Source: Isotricha intestinalis (lineage: Eukaryota > Ciliophora > Litostomatea > Vestibuliferida > Isotrichidae). Taken from it: DNA of 13,507 nucleotides. The position numbers and the translations under genes are program-made. Position 1 is the stretch's first letter; the number at the start of each line of letters is the position of its first letter. The DNA is taken from positions 1-13,507 of the forward strand of contig JAJJLU010004408.1 of NCBI GenBank assembly GCA_023807065.1. The letters are read 5' to 3'. Below are positions 9,101 to 13,507 of the stretch, piece by piece. Below the pieces are notes generated by a model, which worked only from the letters and a program-made list of their open reading frames with translations, was not told where the DNA came from and did not search any database.

Positions 9101-9833
9101 TAAAATTATCTTCAGAGTTCTCATTATTATTATCAATATTTTCATCTTTTATATTATTATTATTATTATTATTATTTTCATTTTCATTTTCATAATTATA
9201 ATTATTATTATCTGATATATTATCATTATTTTCATTATAATTATTATTATCTATCTCATCAAAATAATTATTTTTATCATCAACATTAGATTTATTTTCA
9301 TCCAAATTTTCATCTTCTTTTATATTATAATTATTTTCATTACTATTAGATTTATTTTCATCCAAATTTTCATCTTCTTTTATATTATAATTATTTTCAT
9401 TATTATTAGATTTATTTTCATCAAAATTTTCATCTTCTTTTATATTATAATTATTTTCATTTTCTTCTTCTTTATCATATTCAAGATCATAATCTACTTC
9501 TTTTTTCGAATCACTATTCTCATTATATTCATTTTCCTCACTTTTATTATTATTTTCATTATCATAATTATTATTTAATTCATAATTATCTGATTCAGAT
9601 TTTTTTTCTTCTTCTTCTTTCTTTTTATAATAATCATTTTCAATTCTATCAAATTCATCTTCTTCTTCATCTTCATATTTTTGTTCATTATTATTATCAT
9701 CATCCATTTCATTAATAAAATCATCAAGTATTTTATTTCTTTCATTTATTGTTTGATCATTTTTATTATTTTTTTCTTCATTTGAAATATCTTTCATTGA
9801 GTTATCTTCAAATTCCTCATAATCAAATGACAT
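6159..9833 (-). CDS. Giant acidic Asn/Asp/Glu/Lys-rich repeat protein with a conserved-looking C-terminal part, 1224 aa
   Basis: A complete gene, ATG at 9833, TAA stop, with no internal stop. About residues 1-780 are low-complexity Asn/Asp/Glu/Lys sequence built largely from three separate tandem-repeat families (listed as repeats). After that the protein changes character. Residues about 788-862 are basic and ordered-looking (EHFKSYYKK, FRERKFHPKLYKNPENL, then a KKTGLFKEPKHKK end). Residues about 1018-1053 hold a non-repetitive block starting NPYSTFWPNYLLKVNYNSSL and continuing to a GVPQLTIKK end. The rest is Asn/Lys-rich. There is no signal peptide, membrane segment or known catalytic motif. 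The acidic repeats suggest a disordered scaffold; the two ordered blocks are the parts to search with. It shares a 106-bp divergent promoter with the plus-strand gene at 9940. I do not recognise the family. Confidence 0.75.
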   Translation of the reverse strand: MSFDYEEFEDNSMKDISNEEKNNKNDQTINERNKILDDFINEMDDDNNNEQKYEDEEEDEFDRIENDYYKKKEEEEKKSESDNYELNNNYDNENNNKSEENEYNENSDSKKEVDYDLEYDKEEENENNYNIKEDENFDENKSNNNENNYNIKEDENLDENKSNSNENNYNIKEDENLDENKSNVDDKNNYFDEIDNNNYNENNDNISDNNNYNYENENENNNNNNNNIKDENIDNNNENSEDNFNDNNYNIKNDNQTDDNNDYLKNESIDNKIKDEDDNNDYLNNESVDNKIKDEDNNNDYIENESIDKKIKDEDNNYIENESINKKIKDEDNNNYYIENESIDNKIKDEENNNNYLNNESIDNKIKDEDNNNNYVENESIEKKIKDEDNNNYYIENESIDKKIKDENINNNNYEDNIESNHNLEYNNINDNNSKIDDNNIIENESNNNYIIKSRISDSENNEIEKNNTSKEKINDNFDDFNVEKIEGDSDNFDVEKIENENSNEKNKEEEEDNNELNSKENENEFNYKDKEEVEEEKGVFKETNSNENAENQNENLEKKKQDSNDEEYYDDYNFNFDDKKEGEEEENDINQEIEDEENNIEKEKINEDENIEEIKSKEELENKDNSIKDDFQEIRREEKEEKEYNNEEIKDEEKEQIKDENIKDDNNEQIKDENNEPIKDENNEQIKDENNEQIKDDNNEQIKDENNEQIKDENIEEIKDDNNEEIKDDNNEEKKDENIEEIKDDNNEEIKDELTEKEREYEESNEKENVNEEEGFEDIEEQKRKEEERRLMIEHFKSYYKKVNKPKPTFRERKFHPKLYKNPENLYLIEAQKIREKLRIYRLYDKKTGLFKEPKHKKTKIEESKNFNTYENYNINNNNEEEENEFNNENIISEEELNNNFNNYNINDDKDEEINEKTEIKTNNKNKEIKNKNSFNKKNKYLKQNIKIITKDKNIKKPISQVKKTESEKDVRTSLEEIESIIKKYKRKQGINISKRKKPLSRKLKKKQLIESLNDKNNPYSTFWPNYLLKVNYNSSLQVKGFQNGVPQLTIKKLNDEFFLPPINNNASQSKYSKFGFKTLSTFSNNYKQNYSYSNQKSRTQYNQKFYDNEKNNNDNYNSDNYNNDNEDNYNDNYNNNLKNNNNINYNIQEEKKENDNKEENNEDNGNNNAKIIFNNYDGSYDVRNDDDYEIIKKQIEEKNQNQNPKKLETKLDDINENENEES
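7573..7880 (-). repeat. 24-bp tandem repeat encoding 11 octapeptides (NNEQIKDE type)
   Basis: The coding strand carries 11 consecutive units of eight codons, NNEQIKDE with variants (NNEPIKDE, NIEEIKDD, NNEEKKDE). A few shortened units lie at the high-coordinate edge. The variation is mostly Q/E and E/D exchange, which keeps the charge strongly negative. Boundaries are approximate. Confidence 0.85.
8600..9065 (-). repeat. About 57-bp tandem repeat encoding eight 17-19-residue units (YIENESIDKKIKDEDNNN type)
   Basis: Eight copies of a unit of form Y-[ILV]-x-NES-[IV]-[DNE]-[NK]-KIKDE are arranged head to tail. One copy is 17 residues and the others 19. Two subtypes partly alternate (YLNNES...DNK and YIENES...DKK), suggesting duplication of blocks and gene conversion. 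Boundaries are approximate. Confidence 0.85.
9291..9464 (-). repeat. 60-bp tandem repeat, nearly identical copies (NYNIKEDENLDENKSN type)
   Basis: Three copies with an exact 60-bp period: 9291-9350, 9351-9410 and a partial copy to about 9464. They differ at only a few bases, including the Leu/Phe codon in DENLDE/DENFDE and the Ser/Asn linker. The near identity indicates very recent expansion, younger than the other two repeat families in the same gene. Confidence 0.85.
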
Positions 9834-9939
9834 TTTTAATAATTATTTATATTTTATAACTTTTGGTAAATATTCAGTAAATTATAATTTACTTTTTTAA
9901 TTAGGAATTAATGTTATTTATTTATAAATATTTTATTTA
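9834..9939. promoter_or_regulatory. 106-bp divergent promoter region with a 16-bp palindrome
   Basis: The two start codons (9833 minus, 9940 plus) are separated by only 106 bp, so this interval should hold both promoters. Near its centre GTAAATTATAATTTAC (9877-9892) is a perfect palindrome, 44 bp from one start and 48 bp from the other. The first 14 bases of it recur at 2024-2037, about 127 bp upstream of the papain-fold gene. A shared regulatory element is possible. The A+T-rich composition weakens the case. Confidence 0.4.
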
Positions 9940-11127
9940 ATGGATGCTCCAAAACCAATTAATAAATTTAATGAAATTTCATCAAATAATTTAACAAATG
10001 ATTCTTCTGAATTTAAATTAATTTTTAGAAATTCTACAGATTCTATTTCTTTTGAATTAATTGATTTAAAATCATTTCCAGAAAGAAAATATTTTAATAT
10101 TTTTAATTTACTTCAATTACAAGGATTAAATCCTTATTTTAAACAATTTATCTCAATTGAAAAAATAATTAAAAGTTTCAATAAAGTAATTGAGAATAAT
10201 CAAATGAAAATTAAAGAAGAAAGTAATGATGGTTCTATTATTAATATTTATTTTATTAATCCTATTGATGATGAAGATAACATTTTTATTCCTTTAAATA
10301 AAAAAAAAGAAGATCAAAATAATTTAATTGAAATGTTATGTAAAACAATTAAAGAATTAAAAGAAGATAAAGATTTAATGAAAAAAAGCATTCAAGAATT
10401 AAAAGAAGATAAAGATTTAATGAAAAAAAGTATTCAAGAATTAAAAGAAGATAAAGAAAAAAGTATTCAAGAATTAAAAGAAGAAAATATTTCATTGAAA
10501 AAAATGATTAATGAATTAAATGAAAAAGTAAATTTATTAATTAACAATTCTAAAAAAGAAAATTCAATTTCTAATCTGAAAGAAGAATCAATAATAATAA
10601 CTAAAAATGAAGATATGGAATTAATTAACTTATGGATTAGCACAAATAAAAACATAAAATATAAATTATTATATAGAACTTCAAAAGATGGAGACTATTC
10701 CTATAGTCAAATTAGGTATATTAAATATTTTGAAAGCTTTTTAAATGCGAATTTTGAAAAACTTTTTTTATATTTAATTCCTAAATTATTAAGTAACATA
10801 TTTTCTTTTCTGAAAAAAACTTTCGTTAAGAATTTATTAATTAATTTACAAAATGATAGTATATATTTTACAAGCCCTAATTTTTTTAAATTAAATTATA
10901 TTAAAATTGGTCCTTTAGATAAAGAAAGAGCATTAGTTGTTTCAGTTAGTAATTTTGCAAAAAAAAAATTTAAATTTATAAATGAAAGTACTACATTTAT
11001 TCGAGAAAATAATAATGAACTTTATTTTATATATAAAACAAACGATCAAAATTTTTCTATTCATTCTAATATTAAAATATCTCTTTATAATGGATTAAAC
11101 TTTTTATTATTATTCCAATTATACTAA
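9940..11127 (+). CDS. Coiled-coil protein with a TLDc-like start and a divergent C-terminus, 395 aa
   Basis: A complete gene, ATG at 9940, TAA stop. Residues about 24-110 form a small alpha/beta-looking N-terminal domain (FKLIF at the start, PYFKQF at 65-70, INIYFINP at 101-108). Residues 125-205 are a Lys/Glu coiled coil with 14-residue repeats. Residues 227-255 (ELINLWI then KYKLLYRTSKDGDYSYS) closely resemble the opening of a TLDc domain, which usually continues with an FH-x-KCD segment and a GGY/F motif. Neither is present. The remaining 140 residues are Phe/Leu/Ile/Lys-rich and unrecognised. TLDc proteins act in oxidative-stress resistance and V-ATPase regulation; this one may be a degenerate or diverged member. 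I am moderately sure of the TLDc start and unsure of any function. Confidence 0.65.
   Translation: MDAPKPINKFNEISSNNLTNDSSEFKLIFRNSTDSISFELIDLKSFPERKYFNIFNLLQLQGLNPYFKQFISIEKIIKSFNKVIENNQMKIKEESNDGSIINIYFINPIDDEDNIFIPLNKKKEDQNNLIEMLCKTIKELKEDKDLMKKSIQELKEDKDLMKKSIQELKEDKEKSIQELKEENISLKKMINELNEKVNLLINNSKKENSISNLKEESIIITKNEDMELINLWISTNKNIKYKLLYRTSKDGDYSYSQIRYIKYFESFLNANFEKLFLYLIPKLLSNIFSFLKKTFVKNLLINLQNDSIYFTSPNFFKLNYIKIGPLDKERALVVSVSNFAKKKFKFINESTTFIRENNNELYFIYKTNDQNFSIHSNIKISLYNGLNFLLLFQLY
10348..10490 (+). repeat. 42-bp in-frame tandem repeat in the coiled coil
   Basis: Two full 14-codon units, IKELKEDKDLMKKS (10348-10389) and IQELKEDKDLMKKS (10390-10431), are nearly identical. They are followed by a shortened 11-codon unit (10432-10464) and a diverging fourth (from 10465). 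Fourteen residues are two heptads, so copy number can change while keeping coiled-coil phase. The 11-residue unit breaks that phase. Confidence 0.85.
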
Positions 11128-11171
11128 TACATATTTACTACAATATTCTTATTTTATTTAAAAGGATATAA

Positions 11172-11818
11172 AGTACTGAAAAAAAAGTAAATAGAATAAC
11201 CGGTGCTAAAATTTATTTAAATGATAAGAAAAACTGGACAAACAATAAAAAATAGATAATTTAAGCAATTTTGACCCAAAACCTGCAAAAAAATGAAAAA
11301 AAAAGAAAAAGTAATAATATTAGTGTAAAAGGTTTTAAAAATAAGCTCAAAGAAATAAATGAAAATTTTGATGATAGCAAAAATTAAATAGAAAATATTG
11401 AAATAAAAATAAGCAAAGAAAATGTCAATAAAGATAATAGTGACAATAATGACCTTACAGAAATTAAAGAAAAAAGTGAATTAGATATAACTGAAGTAAT
11501 ATAGGAACTATTGATGAAAATAATTGTATACCTATGAAAATAGGTACTGTGGATGAATATTTAAAAGTTGATTTTAATATATAAAATCAAATTGATAAAC
11601 AAATTTTATATGAAGTTAATAATATGAATAATAGTGATAAAGATATTGTTATTGAAAATGAATTTATTTTAGGTGTAGTAAATAATTATACGGAGATTAA
11701 ATACCCTTTGTTTCAATTAATTTATATAACAAAAGAATATTGGGTTAAAGTCGAAGATAAAATAAAAAAAGAAGAATTGATTTAAAGATTAAAATAATAT
11801 AGTAATAAATATAATTAA
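11172..11818 (+). pseudogene. Broken plus-strand reading frame interrupted by TAA/TAG, no TGA
   Basis: Starting 45 bp after the preceding gene, one frame stays protein-like for more than 200 codons (for example TGAKIYLNDKKNWTNN; KGFKNKLKEINENF; ENEFILGVVNNYTEIKYPLF; YITKEYWVKVEDKIKKEEL). It is interrupted by TAG at 11253, TAA at 11262, TAA at 11385 and TAG at 11502. One frame change at about 11502-11504 is followed by TAA at 11582, 11783, 11795 and 11816. No in-frame TGA occurs in either part. Under the standard code it cannot make a protein. It is either a decayed gene or DNA from an organism that reads TAA/TAG as Gln. I recognise no domain. A fold-back repeat follows 57 bp downstream. Confidence 0.45.
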
Positions 11819-11874
11819 ATTTTTTTAATTAAAAATAAAATAATTCGATATAAAATATAAAGTTTTGATTAAAT

Positions 11875-11903
11875 GGGGATTGGGCCCAATCCTCAATCCC
11901 CAA
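11875..11903. repeat. Second fold-back element related to the CAATCCN array
   Basis: The perfect palindrome GGATTGGGCCCAATCC (11877-11892) extends into TCAATCCCCAA, giving two forward CAATCCN units and a reversed GGGGATTG arm. It shares the unit and the hairpin form with the element at 968-1030. Both lie in gene-poor sequence downstream of a plus-strand TAA/TAG-interrupted frame. It could fold in DNA or RNA. Confidence 0.75.
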
Positions 11904-12074
11904 TTTTGTTTATTTTATTTTAAAAAAATATTTATAAAATTTTAATAATTAATTAATTAAATTAATTTTCCCTTTTTTATAATCTTTTTTTTAATCCCTT
12001 TTTTTGACAATTATTATTAATTCAATTCTTTTTTTTATATAAACACAAATTGAAAATTAAATGAAAAATAAAAA

Positions 12075-12380
12075 ATGAGATGTCCAAAATGTGGTTCATC
12101 AAATGTTTTTTATGCTGCCCAAGGGAGTTTTGTTCAATATTGGTGTAATGATTGTGGTTGTCGATTTTAAAGTCATGAGGCTTAGAAAATATTGATTGAT
12201 ATATTATTTTTAATAAATAATATAAACTTAAATAAATTTATTCTTTTGATTATTAACTTATTAATTATAGGCATAATTCCTTTTAATATTTCTTTGAATT
12301 TTATTTCAAGCTATTATTTTATATTTCTGTATTTGACATTATTTTTTTTATTTTTTTTTTTTTCTGTTCTTATCAGTTAG
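12075..12380 (+). pseudogene. Zinc-ribbon frame followed by hydrophobic segments, interrupted by TAA and TAG
   Basis: From ATG at 12075 the frame encodes a clear zinc ribbon, CPKCG then x17 then CNDCG (Cys 3, 6, 24, 27), of the kind seen in transposase N-termini, RNA polymerase subunits and small membrane proteins. A TAA at 12168 follows the ribbon directly (after CRF), then SHEA, then a TAG at 12183. The frame then runs 64 codons through two strongly hydrophobic stretches to a TAG at 12378. Under the standard code only a 31-residue peptide is made. Read as Gln, the two stops give an intact zinc-ribbon membrane protein of about 100 residues. Alternatively, the T-rich end followed by TATCAG at 12371-12376 could be an intron 3' end. 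A decayed gene is the safest call. Confidence 0.4.
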
Positions 12381-12610
12381 AGAGAGATGAATATCTTGCT
12401 TCATTTCATCTATCTCCTGCTCATGAAATAATTGCAAGTGTTAGTGATGTTGGCCCTCAAGTCAAAAAAGATAAATAAGGTGATTAAGTTGGATTACTCT
12501 TAAAGAATCTTGAGAAAAATATCATTTTTACAAAGAAGGACAAGATAAATTTTTCATACCATTTAACGATTCTCACACTTTTTTTACCTCAAAGATTTGT
12601 TCTAGCTTGG
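12374..12610 (+). pseudogene. Zinc alcohol dehydrogenase (CAD-type) fragment with two in-frame TAA
   Basis: A frame entered just after a T-rich tract reads SFHLSPAHEIIASVSDVGPQ and continues VKKDK, TAA (12476), GD, TAA (12485), VG. This aligns with the GHE...VGxxVxxxxxGDxVG motif of medium-chain zinc-dependent (cinnamyl-type) alcohol dehydrogenases. The Gly of GHE is replaced by Ala, and the His-Glu pair is kept. No cysteine-rich structural-zinc loop follows, and the match fades after VG. There is no N-terminal half in the same frame upstream. It is a fragment and not a working enzyme under the standard code. Confidence 0.5.
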
Positions 12611-13127
12611 TTTTGCTAAAGCAAAATGGGAAAAGAAAGTTCAAATTCCTAATTCTGATGCTTTTTTTTTTCTTTAAATAAAAAAAAAATTTGATAGTAA
12701 AAATAAAAAAGCTTCAATAAATAATTAAAATAATTATCCCTATTTTTGGAGATGGAGGATATGCTATTGATATTAAGAATAATATTTTATCTACAAAAAA
12801 CCATTGGAGTAGAAGATATAGTAGATGATTTAATTAAACAAAATAATGAAAGAAAGGGCATTCCACAATCTCTTATTGATAAACCTAAAACATATACTCA
12901 TACAACTGCGAATTGGGTTTCCGCTACCGGGCCACCGATTTCTCAACCTCCACAACTCTGTTCTTCATTAATTTTTGTATACCGCCAAATGATACTGCCT
13001 CACGAGCTTTAAATCCCTTTTCATCTAATCCAACAAATTCATATGGTGAAAATTTAGGGTTAACTGAAGATAAATATTTTTCACTTGTTGAACTTGAAGT
13101 TTTTCTTGTTGAATTATAATTAATTAA
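12611..13127. other. Unassigned tract with a G+C-rich patch and short open frames on both strands
   Basis: No complete gene is evident. A plus-strand frame beginning at about 12746 (TTG, no ATG) stays open to 13012 and contains a plausible stretch (VEDIVDDLIKQNNERKGIPQ). A minus-strand frame of 67 codons (13127-12924) with no ATG at its head reads KFSPYEFVGLDEKGFKAREA and continues to a TAG. It has codon use like the intact genes. The two overlap across a patch at about 12905-12965 with just over half G+C. I cannot tell which strand, if either, was coding. Confidence 0.4.
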
Positions 13128-13164
13128 TTATATAAATATTAAAAATTTTAATATTTAATTTCCT

Positions 13165-13507
13165 TTATTCATTTTTTTTAGAAATTTTTTTAATTTTAAC
13201 AAGCTTAGCTTCTTCATTAAATCCAATACTTTTTGTTTTTAAACTTTCAGTTAATTTTTCATTTTCCATTTGAGTTTCCCTATTAACAACTTTCATTTTA
13301 TTCCCTTCAGTAGTACTAACTCTAACTTTAGGTAGAACATTTTTTTTTTTATAATCATCAGCAGTATTTCTTTTTTCATCATTTTCAATATCTTCAATAG
13401 TAATATTATTAACATTATCACTTTCTTTTTTAACATCTAAGCTTAATTTTTGTAACATTTTACTAAATCCATTTCCCATTCTATAAGGTTTATCAACAAA
13501 ATCTCTA
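13165..13507 (-). CDS. 3' part of a Lys/Glu-rich protein of unknown function (5' end uncertain, probably beyond window)
   Basis: The frame is open from the window edge (13507) to TAA at 13165. The codons before the first ATG (13479) read RDFVDKPYR. They look coding and not like the surrounding A+T-rich spacers, so the gene probably starts outside the window. If 13479 were the true start, the protein would begin MGNGFSK, which fits an N-myristoylation signal (Gly2, Ser6, Lys7), and be 104 residues long. The rest is charged and helical-looking with no recognised domain. A second open frame on the same strand (13127-12924) begins 37 bp past this stop. Confidence 0.55.
   Translation of the reverse strand, partial: RDFVDKPYRMGNGFSKMLQKLSLDVKKESDNVNNITIEDIENDEKRNTADDYKKKNVLPKVRVSTTEGNKMKVVNRETQMENEKLTESLKTKSIGFNEEAKLVKIKKISKKNE

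Noticed and set aside
8568..9215. Plus-strand open frame rich in Phe/Ile across the acidic gene
   Set aside because: It is the antisense shadow of the 57-bp coding repeats; repeated A+T-rich codons with a fixed period keep the opposite strand open.
10467..10655. Minus-strand open frame inside the plus-strand coiled-coil gene
   Set aside because: Shadow of the Lys/Glu-rich coiled coil on the opposite strand.
13128..13200. Spliced link between the minus-strand frames at 13165-13507 and 12924-13127
   Set aside because: The 37-bp gap contains no GT donor; a donor inside the upstream frame can be imagined but has no pyrimidine tract or other support.
1..13507. Genome-wide reassignment of TAA/TAG to Gln
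   Set aside because: The long intact genes use CAA for Gln throughout and all end in TAA at sensible places, so the window's own code is standard; the idea is kept only for the broken frames.

Overview
The window is nuclear DNA of a unicellular eukaryote with a very A+T-rich, compact genome, about four-fifths A+T by eye. Four things support this: a complete eukaryotic initiator tRNA-Met with an RNA polymerase III T-run behind it; eukaryote-type proteins (a PRMT-like methyltransferase, an acyl-CoA-binding/ankyrin protein, a C2H2 zinc finger of the ALGGH type); long Asn/Lys/Asp/Glu low-complexity tracts; and intergenic gaps of about 100-550 bp with no obvious introns in the intact genes. I cannot name the lineage. 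Ciliate-, amoeba- and metamonad-like protists all fit. All seven genes whose 3' end lies in the window stop with TAA, so TAA is a real stop codon here.

Layout. Bases 1-501 (minus) hold the N-terminal part of a PRMT-like protein that appears to have lost both double-E-loop glutamates. Bases 502-1450 have no intact gene but hold a fold-back array of a 7-bp unit. A block of minus-strand genes follows: an LRAT/NlpC-type papain-fold protein (1451-1897), a single-zinc-finger protein (2128-3621), a coiled-coil protein (3755-4771), an ACBD6-like protein (5201-6058) and a very acidic 1224-residue repeat protein (6159-9833). The initiator tRNA (4883-4954) lies on the plus strand inside this block. A 106-bp divergent promoter region then leads to a plus-strand gene with an N-terminal domain, a coiled coil and the first strand of a TLDc-like domain (9940-11127).

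Bases 11,150-13,130 look like a graveyard or accessory tract. They hold a long plus-strand frame broken by TAA/TAG codons but no TGA, a second copy of the 7-bp-unit fold-back, a zinc-ribbon frame with the same type of breaks, a zinc alcohol dehydrogenase (CAD-type) fragment with two in-frame TAA, and a patch with more than half G+C. The window ends in the 3' part of another minus-strand gene (13165-13507).

No operon-like functional link between the genes is evident. The most unusual signals are the UAR-interrupted frames next to the fold-back repeats, the possible PRMT pseudoenzyme, and the three unrelated tandem-repeat families inside one acidic protein.
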